Assembly (NCBI RefSeq): GCF_003263515.1
Contig: NZ_JYDE01000030.1
Location: 1-40,543, forward strand
DNA length: 40,543 bases
Reading direction: 5' to 3'
Origin: Rahnella inusitata
GTDB taxonomy: Bacteria; Pseudomonadota; Gammaproteobacteria; Enterobacterales; Enterobacteriaceae
Position 1 is the stretch's first letter. Each line of letters starts with the position of its first letter. Made by a program: the position numbers and the translations under genes. Shown in pieces: positions 17,731-26,260 of this stretch. The notes beneath the pieces were generated by a model. It was not told the origin of the DNA and did not search any database. It saw only the letters and a program-made list of their open reading frames with translations.

Positions 17731-18603
17731 ATGGAACTTCGTCATCTGCGCTATTTTGTCGCGGTGGCAGAGACGGGACACTTCACCCGTGCTGCCGAAC
17801 AGTTGGGGATCTCCCAGCCTCCTCTTAGCCAGCAAATACAGCGGCTTGAACATGAAATTGGTACCCCTTTACTCAAACGCCTGACCCGCGGCGTCGAACT
17901 GACCGAAGCCGGCAAAGTGCTGTACGACGACGCCCTGAACATCATCAAACTGACCGATGCCGCCCTTGAGCGTACCCGTGCGGTGGCGCGCGGCATGAAC
18001 GGCACGCTGCGCATCGGCTTTGCGAACTCGACCGCGTTTAACCCGCAAGTCTTTGCGCTGCTGCACCGCTTTCGGGAGAAATATCCGGGCATGGTGATGG
18101 AGCCGCAGGAAAAGGACATGGCCGGGCTGATGACGGCGTTGGGCGAAGGCGTACTCGACGTGGCGTTTATCCGCCTGCCGTGCGAGCGCAGCAAAGCGTT
18201 CAGTTTTAAGGTGATGGATATCGAAGAGATGATGGTGGCACTGCCGAAAACGCATCCGCTCAGTCAGGGGAAAGACGTCAGGCTGGCGGCGCTGCGGCAT
18301 GACAATCTGATTACCTTCCCGCGCGACCTGTCGCCGGGGCTGTATGACGCCGTCACCCATGCCTGCGAAGAGGCCGGGTTCTCGCCGCGCTTCGGTCAGC
18401 AGTGTCCGCAAATTACCTCATCGCTGAGCATGGTGGCGACAGGATTTGGCTACGCGCTGGTGCCTGCTTCATTGGGTAAGATCGATGAGAATAATGTGCG
18501 CTGTCTGCCCATTGCCGGGCAGACATTGACGACGCAAATCGCGCTGGCGTGGCGTCGGACGGATAACTGCAAGGCCGCGCTGCATCTGGTGGGATTGTTA
18601 TAA
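17731..18603 (+). CDS. budR: LysR-type activator of the bud operon
   Basis: The 290-aa LysR regulator has an N-terminal winged helix-turn-helix (MELRHLRYFVAVAETGHFTR, then AAEQLGISQPPLSQQIQRLE) and a C-terminal effector-binding domain from about residue 90. It is divergent from budA, with only 103 bases between the starts, the classic arrangement in which the regulator binds one shared operator to control itself and the bud genes. In Klebsiella and relatives BudR activates bud transcription in response to acetate; that effector is assumed here from family knowledge. Confidence 0.9.
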   Translation: MELRHLRYFVAVAETGHFTRAAEQLGISQPPLSQQIQRLEHEIGTPLLKRLTRGVELTEAGKVLYDDALNIIKLTDAALERTRAVARGMNGTLRIGFANSTAFNPQVFALLHRFREKYPGMVMEPQEKDMAGLMTALGEGVLDVAFIRLPCERSKAFSFKVMDIEEMMVALPKTHPLSQGKDVRLAALRHDNLITFPRDLSPGLYDAVTHACEEAGFSPRFGQQCPQITSSLSMVATGFGYALVPASLGKIDENNVRCLPIAGQTLTTQIALAWRRTDNCKAALHLVGLL

Positions 18604-18651
18604 AAGGGGCGATAAGCGTTTTATCACCCGGCCATTTTCACGCGACAATAC

Positions 18652-19149
18652 TTATACGACGATAATCACAGACACGCGGCGATTCTGCGCGCGGCCTTCC
18701 TGCGTTTTATTGCTGGCGACCGGCTGGCTCTGGCCTAATCCACGGGTGTGAATATTGGCGCGTGGCATGCCTGCCTTCGCAAAGGCGTCGGCGACGGTGT
18801 TGGCGCGGCGCAATGAAAGATCGTTGTTGTAGCTGGCGTCGCCGTAGTTATCGGTATGGCCGTCGAGGTTCACTTTGCTCAGGCCGACGTGCAGCAGCTC
18901 GTTCGCCAGTTTTTCAACTGTCTGTTCACTTTCAGGTGACAGTTTGGCCTGATTGTTCCCGAACAGCACTTTCGCATCCAGACCCAGTTCCCAGCCGGAA
19001 GCGGTCTGGGTGAAGCCATTTTTTTGCAGCACGGCGATCTGTTCCGGAGTCAGTCCGGCGGGTTTGGTCTGACAGGCGGCCAGCAGCAAAATGCACAGTC
19101 CCATCGTGGCGAACTGGTACCAGGTTTTAAACGTTTTATACGGGTGCAT
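18652..19149 (-). CDS. yfiB: OmpA-like lipoprotein YfiB
   Basis: The 165-aa lipoprotein has a signal peptide ending in the lipobox LLAAC, so the Cys is probably lipidated and the protein outer-membrane anchored. An OmpA-type peptidoglycan-binding domain fills the C-terminal half, with VNLDGHTDNYGDASYNNDLS, the LRRANTVADAF helix and GQSQPVASN. YfiB sequesters YfiR and so relieves inhibition of the diguanylate cyclase YfiN. I use the ATG at 19149 (AGGAG, spacing 8) rather than the open frame's upstream start, which would put 22 extra residues ahead of the signal peptide. It is the last gene of yfiR-yfiN-yfiB, 14 bases after yfiN. Confidence 0.92.
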   Translation of the reverse strand: MHPYKTFKTWYQFATMGLCILLLAACQTKPAGLTPEQIAVLQKNGFTQTASGWELGLDAKVLFGNNQAKLSPESEQTVEKLANELLHVGLSKVNLDGHTDNYGDASYNNDLSLRRANTVADAFAKAGMPRANIHTRGLGQSQPVASNKTQEGRAQNRRVSVIIVV

Positions 19150-19163
19150 GGGGGAAACTCCTT

Positions 19164-20447
19164 TTAGTCTTTCGTCACGACGGTCAGCGGCATACCGGTT
19201 GAGACATGCCAGCAACTGCCGGATATTTTTTTCGAGCGGTACATAGCCTCATCGGCCTTTTCGAGTAACTCTTTAGCGCTGTTTGCCTGCGATGGCGACA
19301 GCGCGATACCAATACTCAGTGAAACATCCAGCGTCTTGTTGTTGAGCAATATCACCGGCGTTTTCATGATCTCGACAATGCGTTCGGCAAAGGCCACCGA
19401 CTCCGCAGTAGAGATCATCGGGTCGAGCAGAATGGCGAATTCATCGCCGCCCAGGCGCGCCAGCACGTCGCCTTCACGCAGGGTTTTAGACAGCCTTTCG
19501 CCAATCACCATCAGCACGCGATCGCCCGCTGCATGGCCGAGTGAGTCGTTGATCTCTTTGAAGTTATCGACATCAATAAACAGCAGCGCCAGTGACAGCG
19601 GCGGACGCATCGGATTGAAGCACTGATTCAGGGTATCAATAAAGAACGCGCGATTATGCAGACCCGTCAGGCCGTCGTGCAACGCCTTTTTGGTCAGCGA
19701 CACGTTCTCGTTTTTCATGTGATTCTCCCAGGCCTCCAGCTCGGTCAGCAGGCTGTTGAAGTCCTGACTTAGCGTGTGCAGCTCGGCAATCGGCGCGGAA
19801 GGCACGCGCAAAGTGAATGAACGGTTAGCGCTCACTTCGTGCGTCACGCGCGTGATATGGCCGAGTGCATCGACGATGCCTTTTTGCATCCGCCGGGAGA
19901 AATAGAGCGCGACCAGCGCAGTCAGCACCAGACAGCCAAGCAGGCTGAGCACCGTTTCCAGCAGGAAGCCGAGTAGGCTGGTGCCGTTACCGGTGAGCCA
20001 GACAGTACCTATCACTGAACCGGAGTGGATTACCGGCAGCGTAACCGGATCGGGGAAGGCGAGATGGCCGACGAACTGCCCGAGTTTGTCCCAGTTACCT
20101 GCCACCGGATGCTGCCATTCGGTGAAGGTATTCCCCGCTGGGGTCAGAATTTTCGCCTGCGCGAAATCGCCACGGTCGGCGATAAACACCAGTGAATCGT
20201 GCGCGGCGGAGGCGTCGTTAAATACCAGCGCGGCTTCGGTGGTGTAGCTGATCGCCCGTGCGGTGAGCTGCAAATTGCTTTCTGCGTGTGAGCGCAGCGC
20301 CAGCAGCGCCAGCATTATCAGCAAAAATCCCGCCAGTCCGATTGCCGTCAAAATCACAATCACATGGATGCGGTTCAGCGCCGCGCCTAACGTCTTACGC
20401 TGGCGTGGCTGTTCTACGTCAGGAACAGGAATATTATTTTCCATCAT
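19164..20447 (-). CDS. yfiN: Membrane diguanylate cyclase YfiN/DgcN
   Basis: The 427-aa inner-membrane enzyme makes cyclic di-GMP from two GTP. Domain order: TM1 (about 27-51), periplasmic sensor of the CHASE8 type (52-155), TM2 (about 158-183), HAMP (184-236) and GGDEF domain (about 255-415). The active-site GGDEF (333-337) is intact, and the RxxD inhibitory site (R324-D327) lies five residues before it, so product inhibition is expected. YfiR in the periplasm represses it. The ATG at 20447 overlaps the yfiR stop by one base (TGATG), implying translational coupling; AGGAG precedes it, and another ATG follows immediately. The operon links envelope stress to biofilm and motility control in related species. 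Confidence 0.93.
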   Translation of the reverse strand: MMENNIPVPDVEQPRQRKTLGAALNRIHVIVILTAIGLAGFLLIMLALLALRSHAESNLQLTARAISYTTEAALVFNDASAAHDSLVFIADRGDFAQAKILTPAGNTFTEWQHPVAGNWDKLGQFVGHLAFPDPVTLPVIHSGSVIGTVWLTGNGTSLLGFLLETVLSLLGCLVLTALVALYFSRRMQKGIVDALGHITRVTHEVSANRSFTLRVPSAPIAELHTLSQDFNSLLTELEAWENHMKNENVSLTKKALHDGLTGLHNRAFFIDTLNQCFNPMRPPLSLALLFIDVDNFKEINDSLGHAAGDRVLMVIGERLSKTLREGDVLARLGGDEFAILLDPMISTAESVAFAERIVEIMKTPVILLNNKTLDVSLSIGIALSPSQANSAKELLEKADEAMYRSKKISGSCWHVSTGMPLTVVTKD

Positions 20448-21040
20448 CACTCCTTTTCCCTGGCAAGTTGTAATACGGCGGGATTTACCCGCACGCCGCT
20501 GCGTGACAGCGTATCCAGATTTAATTTAAATCCGGTGTGTTGGGCGGTGATCACCAGACAAAATGCATTGAGTAATGCACAGGCGTCATCCTGTTCTCCA
20601 ATAGTCAGCACCGCATGGCCGTCCAGCCGCTGATGTAAATCGGCCTGCTGCTCCGGCGTGGTGTAACCGGAATAAATGGCGTCACACTGCGTCGCCAGCA
20701 TCGGGCTGTCGAAAGGGTAAGTCATCACGTTGAGCGATCGGCCGGAGAAGGCGCTGCCGTCGGGCGTGAGCTGCGCAGCATATTTCACTGGCGTGATGAT
20801 GCACAGCCGCAGCGTGTTGGAGGTGACTTCACCCGGCGGCCAGCGGGAATAGCTGAGGATGCCGTTGACCGTCTGGGCCACGCTCGAATTCAGCGCCATA
20901 TCATTATTAGTTTGCGCGGCGCTTGGGGTCAGCGGGGCAACCAGCAAAAGCATGAGCATGGCAAAGCCATACGCAGCCCGAAATAACGAGCGGGTGTGCG
21001 TCTTCACTGACAGGCAAAAAGAATGTCGGGCTTTTCCCAT
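20447..21040 (-). CDS. yfiR: Periplasmic YfiN repressor YfiR
   Basis: The product is a 197-aa YfiR-family (DUF4154) protein. A hydrophobic signal segment (AAYGFAMLMLLLVAPLTPSA) is cleaved near SAAQ. The mature domain shows ILSYSRWP, LRLCIITP and cysteines (LATQCDAIY; DDACALLNAFCLVI) that can form the disulphides known to stabilise YfiR. It binds the periplasmic domain of YfiN and blocks c-di-GMP synthesis. The frame is open to 21199, but the ATG at 21040 gives the normal length; the ribosome site there is weak, so the exact start is uncertain. It is the first gene of the operon. Confidence 0.88.
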   Translation of the reverse strand: MGKARHSFCLSVKTHTRSLFRAAYGFAMLMLLLVAPLTPSAAQTNNDMALNSSVAQTVNGILSYSRWPPGEVTSNTLRLCIITPVKYAAQLTPDGSAFSGRSLNVMTYPFDSPMLATQCDAIYSGYTTPEQQADLHQRLDGHAVLTIGEQDDACALLNAFCLVITAQHTGFKLNLDTLSRSGVRVNPAVLQLAREKE

Positions 21041-21622
21041 TGGCACGCTCTGTGTTTCATCCGGTTGAAATTGTTTCACCGGTGTAAGAATAACTTTATC
21101 GGCAATAGTTCTGAAAGCGTCAGTAAAAAATTTCCCCCCTTGCCGCAGCACTGTTTTGTGGCGTTTTGTTGACACAGATCCAGGCTCAGCGCGGGACACT
21201 GAAGAAGTATTAATGTAATAAGAATCTATGCTGTTGGTTTATTGAGCAAAGAATGTCAGGGGCTGAAGTGGATAAAAAAACCAACCTGTTTGTATTTCAA
21301 CCGTTAATTAAATAATAATCACGGGGATAACAATTTATTACTAAAGAATAATGTTACCAGTCTCTCTTTTTCATGAAATTAAATTAGTGAAAATGTTAAT
21401 AGATTGGAATTTAAAGGAATATTAAGCGGCTATTTTAGGATATTCGTGACCATGATCTCAATCTCAGGCGGTTACCCAGATTTTTATGCTACGGATAGGT
21501 ATCATGCCCGCATTAATGGTATGTTTTATCCGTCAGGATGGTTTTTATGATGACGGGTGCAGTGAAAAAAACATCAACCATTCTGGGGAACGAAATATTT
21601 TATAATTAAGTAATGAGGGATT
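21041..21622. other. Divergent control region yfiR / sdaC
   Basis: This stretch of about 580 bases, A/T-rich in its right half, must hold the promoters of yfiRNB (leftward) and sdaC (rightward). A 7-bp inverted repeat ACGGATA (21491-21497) / TATCCGT (21527-21533) frames 29 bases about 90 bases before the sdaC start and could be a hairpin or operator. A TGAGGG ribosome site precedes the sdaC ATG. I see no gene or mobile element. Confidence 0.45.
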
Positions 21623-22906
21623 ATGGATAACACAACAATCGGAACGCTGTCTAAACAGTCAGTAAGTTCCTGGCGTAAAACTGACACCATGTGGATGTTA
21701 GGTCTGTACGGAACGGCTATTGGGGCAGGGGTTCTTTTCTTACCTATTAATGCCGGTATTGGCGGATTAATTCCGTTAATTATTATGACAATCCTCGCAT
21801 TCCCAATGACGTTTTTCGCTCACCGCGGATTAACCCGATTTGTTTTATCCGGGAAAAATGCCGGTGAAGATATTACCGAAGTTGTGGAAGAGCATTTTGG
21901 TATTTCCGCCGGTAAGTTAATTACGCTGCTTTATTTCTTCGCTATTTACCCGATTCTTCTGGTGTATAGCGTCGCGATTACTAACACCGTTGAGAGCTTT
22001 ATTACTCACCAGATGCATATGACTGCGCCACCTCGCGCCATTCTTTCTCTGGTGCTGTTGTTAGGCTTAATGACGCTGGTGCATTTCGGTCAGGATCTGA
22101 TCGTCAAAGCCATGAGTATTTTGGTCTTCCCGTTCGTTGCCGTATTAATGGCGCTGGCGCTGTATCTGATCCCAAACTGGAACACGACGGTCTTCGAAAA
22201 TGTCTCCCTGTCCGGTAACGGCGTAGGGCACGGCATGCTGATGACCCTGTGGCTGGTTATTCCGGTGATGGTGTTCTCCTTCAACCACTCGCCAATTATC
22301 TCTTCTTTCGCGGTCGCGAAACGCAAAGAGTACGGCGACGACGCTGAGAAAAAATGCTCACGCATTCTGGCATTTAGCCACATCATGATGGTGCTGACGG
22401 TGATGTTCTTCGTCTTCAGCTGCGTCCTGAGCCTGTCTCCGGCAGACCTGATGGAAGCCAAAGCGCAGAACGTTTCAATTCTGTCTTATTTAGCTAACCA
22501 CTTCTCCAACCCGGTGATTGAATATATCGCGCCGTTTATTGCATTCATCGCGATTACGAAATCTTTCCTCGGCCATTATCTTGGTGCGCGTGAAGGTTTC
22601 AACGGTATGGTGATTAAATCACTGCGCAGCAAAGGGAAAACTATTCCATTACCTAAGCTGAACCGTTATACCGGTATCTTTATGTTAGTCACGGCCTGGG
22701 CGGTTGCTACTCTGAATCCAAGTATTCTGGGTATGATTGAAACCCTCGGTGGTCCGATTATTGCGATGTTATTATTCCTGATGCCTATGTATGCCATTCG
22801 CAAAGTCCCTGCGATGAGAAAATACAGCGGCCACATCAGTAATATCTTCGTGGTAATTATGGGTCTGATTGCTATGTCAGCGATTGTATTCAGCCTGATC
22901 GGTTAA
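21623..22906 (+). CDS. sdaC: Serine:proton symporter SdaC
   Basis: The 427-aa inner-membrane permease belongs to the HAAAP amino-acid transporter family, with about 11 hydrophobic helices. The opening motif WMLGLYGTAIGAGVLFLPIN holds the unwound helix-1 substrate site. Similarity to E. coli SdaC (429 aa) is evident throughout, including VFSFNHSPIISSFAVAKR and the SFLGHYLGAREGF loop. It imports L-serine with H+. The next gene is its serine deaminase, so the pair imports and degrades serine to pyruvate and ammonia. A hairpin between them may reduce read-through. Confidence 0.95.
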   Translation: MDNTTIGTLSKQSVSSWRKTDTMWMLGLYGTAIGAGVLFLPINAGIGGLIPLIIMTILAFPMTFFAHRGLTRFVLSGKNAGEDITEVVEEHFGISAGKLITLLYFFAIYPILLVYSVAITNTVESFITHQMHMTAPPRAILSLVLLLGLMTLVHFGQDLIVKAMSILVFPFVAVLMALALYLIPNWNTTVFENVSLSGNGVGHGMLMTLWLVIPVMVFSFNHSPIISSFAVAKRKEYGDDAEKKCSRILAFSHIMMVLTVMFFVFSCVLSLSPADLMEAKAQNVSILSYLANHFSNPVIEYIAPFIAFIAITKSFLGHYLGAREGFNGMVIKSLRSKGKTIPLPKLNRYTGIFMLVTAWAVATLNPSILGMIETLGGPIIAMLLFLMPMYAIRKVPAMRKYSGHISNIFVVIMGLIAMSAIVFSLIG

Positions 22907-22925
22907 TTAATAAAATCTGTTAATA

Positions 22926-22952
22926 CAGTGAGCGAAAATAATTCGCTCACTG
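22926..22952 (+). terminator. Hairpin between sdaC and sdaB
   Basis: A 10-bp stem CAGTGAGCGA/TCGCTCACTG with a 7-base A/T loop is followed only by CTTTC. The weak T-tract suggests partial termination, setting the ratio of transporter to dehydratase rather than fully separating the genes. Confidence 0.65.
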
Positions 22953-23010
22953 CTTTCTGCTACCTGTTTCTTATTCTTTCCCGTCATCCTATTCAGACAT
23001 GGAGTCCACC

Positions 23011-24378
23011 GTGATCAGCGTCTTCGATATTTTCAAAATTGGTATTGGTCCTTCCAGTTCGCATACTGTTGGCCCGATGAAAGCCGGGAAAATATTTACT
23101 GATGAGCTTATTTCTTTAGGTCATCTCGCACAGACCACCCGCGTGGTGGTAGACGTTTACGGGTCTTTATCGTTGACCGGTAAAGGTCACCATACCGATC
23201 TGGCCATCATCATGGGGCTGGCCGGCAATATGCCAGACGACGTTGATATCGATGCGATCCCGGCGTTTATACGTCAGGTAGAAACCACCGGGCGTCTGAT
23301 GCTTGGCAAAGGCGCCAAAGAGGTGGATTTCCCGGCCTGTTCCGGCATGAATTTCCACCGCAGCAATTTGCCGCTGCACGAAAACGGCATGTCGATCAGC
23401 GCCTTTAACGGCGACGAACTGCTGTACACGCAAACCTATTATTCCATTGGCGGCGGCTTTATCGTCGAAGCCAGTAAATTCGGCCTGCAGGATGAAAATC
23501 CGGTAGTGCGCCCGTACCCGTTCCACTCCGCCAGTGATTTGCAAAAGCATTGCATTGATACCGGCCTCTCGCTCTCGGCGCTGATGCTGCAAAACGAACT
23601 GGCGAGCCATTCCCGTGCAGAAATCAGCGATCACTTCGCGGCAATCTGGAACGTGATGAGCGAAGGTATTACGCGCGGTATTCACACCGAAGGGCTGCTG
23701 CCTGGGCCGATGAAAATCAACCGCCGCGCCGCCGCGCTGCGTCGCATTCTGGTGACGCAGGATAAGAACAACGTCGATCCGATGGGCGTCGTGGACTGGA
23801 TCAACATGTACGCGATGGCGGTGAACGAAGAAAATGCCGCAGGTGGCCGCGTGGTTACCGCACCGACCAACGGCGCATGCGGGATTATTCCTGCGGTGCT
23901 GACCTACTACGATCAGTTTATCCGCCCGATAAGCCCTGATTCTTACAGCCGTTTCTTCCTCGCCTCCGGCGCGGTCGGCATTCTGTTCAAAATGAACGCC
24001 TCGATTTCCGGCGCAGAAGTCGGTTGTCAGGGCGAAGTCGGCGTCGCCTGTTCGATGGCGGCGGCGGGCCTGACCGAACTGCTGGGCGGCAGCACCGCGC
24101 AGGTGTTTATGGCAGCGGAAATTGCCATGGAACATCACCTCGGGTTGACCTGTGATCCGCTCGCCGGACAGGTTCAGGTGCCGTGCATCGAACGCAATGC
24201 TATCTCTGCCGTGAAAGCGGTGAACGCCTCACGCATGGCGCTGCGCCGCACCAGCGAACCGCGCGTGTGCCTCGATAAAGTCATCGAAACCATGTACGAA
24301 ACCGGCAAAGATATGAACTCAAAGTATCGCGAAACGTCCACAGGCGGCCTGGCAATTAAAGTCCTCGCCTGTAACTGA
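23011..24378 (+). CDS. sdaB: L-serine ammonia-lyase (iron-sulfur, SdaB type)
   Basis: The 455-aa [4Fe-4S] L-serine dehydratase converts L-serine to pyruvate and ammonia. It opens with ISVFDIFKIGIGPSSSHTVG, the serine-binding loop, and its C-terminal domain keeps the cluster-type cysteines in GCQGEVGVACSM, LTCDP and VPCIERNA. I take the GTG at 23011 as start: GGAG lies six bases before it and the protein then begins as E. coli SdaB does and has the same length. The in-frame ATG at 22999 contains that ribosome site within its own codons. It is downstream of the serine permease, as in E. coli. Confidence 0.94.
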   Translation: MISVFDIFKIGIGPSSSHTVGPMKAGKIFTDELISLGHLAQTTRVVVDVYGSLSLTGKGHHTDLAIIMGLAGNMPDDVDIDAIPAFIRQVETTGRLMLGKGAKEVDFPACSGMNFHRSNLPLHENGMSISAFNGDELLYTQTYYSIGGGFIVEASKFGLQDENPVVRPYPFHSASDLQKHCIDTGLSLSALMLQNELASHSRAEISDHFAAIWNVMSEGITRGIHTEGLLPGPMKINRRAAALRRILVTQDKNNVDPMGVVDWINMYAMAVNEENAAGGRVVTAPTNGACGIIPAVLTYYDQFIRPISPDSYSRFFLASGAVGILFKMNASISGAEVGCQGEVGVACSMAAAGLTELLGGSTAQVFMAAEIAMEHHLGLTCDPLAGQVQVPCIERNAISAVKAVNASRMALRRTSEPRVCLDKVIETMYETGKDMNSKYRETSTGGLAIKVLACN

Positions 24379-24399
24379 TTCTTTCCTCTTCATTTCCGA

Positions 24400-24422
24400 A
24401 AAGGCGGGAAACCGCCTTTCTC
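24400..24422 (+). terminator. Terminator of sdaC-sdaB
   Basis: The stem AAAGGCGG/CCGCCTTT with a GAAA tetraloop lies 21 bases after the sdaB stop and runs into TTTCTC. Confidence 0.8.
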
Positions 24423-24522
24423 GTCTCCTTCCCGATTTTTCTCCTGTGCTATGTTTTGGTTATCAAAAAATTTATGTAGTCCCTCAAAACACCTGGAAAA
24501 CAGTTAAAAGGAAACGTCCGGC

Positions 24523-26175
24523 ATGTCTAAATTTTTCATGAATGACCGCAAGACTCTGATTAACGATGTTATCGAAGGGGTGATCCTGACCTCTCCCTAC
24601 AAAAATCTGGCGAAGCTGGACGTCGATCCGGCTATCCGCGTTGTGGTGCGCCGCGACTGGGATAAGAAAAAGGTCGCGCTGATCTCCGGCGGCGGCTCGG
24701 GCCACGAACCAGCGCACGTCGGATTTGTCGGCAAAGGAATGCTCACCGCCGCGGTCTGCGGCGAAGTGTTTGCCTCGCCGAGCGTCGATGCGGTGCTGAA
24801 CGCGATTGTGGCGGTGACCGGTAAAGCGGGCTGTTTGCTGATCGTCAAAAACTACACCGGCGACCGGCTGAACTTCGGGCTGGCGGCGGAGAAAGCCAAA
24901 GGTATGGGGTACAACGTCGAACTGGTCATGGTCTCCGACGATATCTCCCTGCCGGACAATAAACAGCCGCGCGGTATCGCCGGTACGGTGCTGGTGCACA
25001 AAATCGCCGGTTATGCGGCCGAGCAGGGGAAATCCCTGAAAGACGTTACCAAAATCGCGCAGCAGGCGATTGATGCCACTGCCAGCATGGGCGTGGCGAT
25101 GTCCGGTTGCAGCCTGCCGGGCGGCGGCGAAGATGAAGAAGAACAGCGTATCGAATCGGGCCACGTCGAGCTGGGTCTGGGCATTCACGGCGAGCCGGGC
25201 GTGTCGAAGATGAAAACCCAGAACAGCAAAAAAGTGGTAGATACGCTGGTCGAAAAGCTTCAGGCACATGTGAAGAAATCCGACAAACTGGCGGTGCTGA
25301 TCAACAACCTCGGCGGCGTGTCTCCGCTGGAGATGAGCCAGCTGACCAAAGAAGTGGTGCATTCGGCGCTGGGCGGTTCGATTCGTTATCTGATTGGGCC
25401 CGCGTCGCTGGTCAGCGCGCTGGATATGAAAGGTTTCTCGCTGTCTGTGATTGCGCTCAAAGGCGGCATTGAAGAAGCGTTGCTGGCAGACGTTGAAGCG
25501 TCCGGCTGGCAGCCCCTGGTCAAACTGGAAAAACTGGCAACGAAGAAAGGCAAGAAAATCAGCGATAAGAAAACCGCCAAAGCCTCTTCTAACGCAGAAG
25601 TCAGTAAAATTGTCGAGACCATTACCCAGACACTTTCCGATCTGGAAGATGAGCTGAACAAGCTCGATGCCAAAGTGGGCGACGGCGACACCGGATCGAC
25701 CTTTGCCACCGGCGCGCGCGATATTCAGAAACAAAACAAGGCCAAAAAGCTGCCGCTGAACAACGTAGCGGATCTGCTTGGCGTGGTTGGCGATCGTCTG
25801 GCGGTAGTGATGGGCGGATCGAGCGGCGTGCTGATGTCGATCTTCTTTACCGCTGCCGGTAAGAAATTCGAAGAAGGCGAAAAATTGCCGAAAGCGTTGC
25901 TGTTTGGTCTCGAACGCATGAAGCACTACGGCGGCGCAGATCTCGGCGATCGCACGATGATCGACGCGCTGCAACCGGCTCTGGAAGCGCTGGGCAAAAA
26001 AGATGCCCTGAAAGGGGCAGCCAAAGCCGCGGCCAAAGGCGCGAAAGACACGGCCAGCATGAAGAAAGCCAATGCCGGACGTTCGTCATACCTGAGCAGT
26101 GACAGCCTGAAAGGCGTGAAAGATCCGGGCGCCGTGGCGGTCGAAAAAGTCTTCGAGGCGCTGGCGAAAAAATAG
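24523..26175 (+). CDS. dhaK: ATP-dependent dihydroxyacetone kinase (DhaK-DhaL fusion)
   Basis: The 550-aa single-chain kinase phosphorylates dihydroxyacetone to DHAP. The K domain (residues 1 to about 335) has the ISGGGSGHEPAHVGFVG loop (55-70) and His222 in GLGIHGEPG, the residue that binds the substrate carbonyl covalently. A charged linker rich in Lys, Ala and Ser (about 345-365) leads to the L domain with the Mg-ATP aspartates in AKVGDGDTGSTF. The fusion defines the ATP-using Citrobacter type rather than the PTS-coupled DhaKLM type. No glycerol dehydrogenase or dhaR is adjacent, and terminators on both sides make it a single-gene unit. Its substrate may come from general metabolism. Another sugar or triose substrate cannot be excluded. 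Confidence 0.93.
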   Translation: MSKFFMNDRKTLINDVIEGVILTSPYKNLAKLDVDPAIRVVVRRDWDKKKVALISGGGSGHEPAHVGFVGKGMLTAAVCGEVFASPSVDAVLNAIVAVTGKAGCLLIVKNYTGDRLNFGLAAEKAKGMGYNVELVMVSDDISLPDNKQPRGIAGTVLVHKIAGYAAEQGKSLKDVTKIAQQAIDATASMGVAMSGCSLPGGGEDEEEQRIESGHVELGLGIHGEPGVSKMKTQNSKKVVDTLVEKLQAHVKKSDKLAVLINNLGGVSPLEMSQLTKEVVHSALGGSIRYLIGPASLVSALDMKGFSLSVIALKGGIEEALLADVEASGWQPLVKLEKLATKKGKKISDKKTAKASSNAEVSKIVETITQTLSDLEDELNKLDAKVGDGDTGSTFATGARDIQKQNKAKKLPLNNVADLLGVVGDRLAVVMGGSSGVLMSIFFTAAGKKFEEGEKLPKALLFGLERMKHYGGADLGDRTMIDALQPALEALGKKDALKGAAKAAAKGAKDTASMKKANAGRSSYLSSDSLKGVKDPGAVAVEKVFEALAKK

Positions 26176-26207
26176 TGTTCGGATGACAGTACTTTGCTTA
26201 ATAAATC

Positions 26208-26239
26208 AAAGGCCTGCGGGGAAACCGGCAGGCCTTTTT
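26208..26239 (+). terminator. Terminator after dihydroxyacetone kinase
   Basis: The 10-bp stem AAAGGCCTGC/GCAGGCCTTT is followed by further Ts. It lies between two convergent genes and its A/T flanks could serve both. Confidence 0.88.
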
Positions 26240-26260
26240 ATTTACTTCAGTTCGAAATGA

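Noticed and set aside
22999..23010. ATG at 22999 as the start of sdaB
   Set aside because: The GGAG ribosome site lies within those codons and the GTG at 23011 gives the same N-terminus and length as E. coli SdaB.
23167..25974. Long minus-strand frames opposite sdaB and the dihydroxyacetone kinase
   Set aside because: They have His/Arg/Gln-rich compositions typical of antisense frames, and both sense genes are certain.
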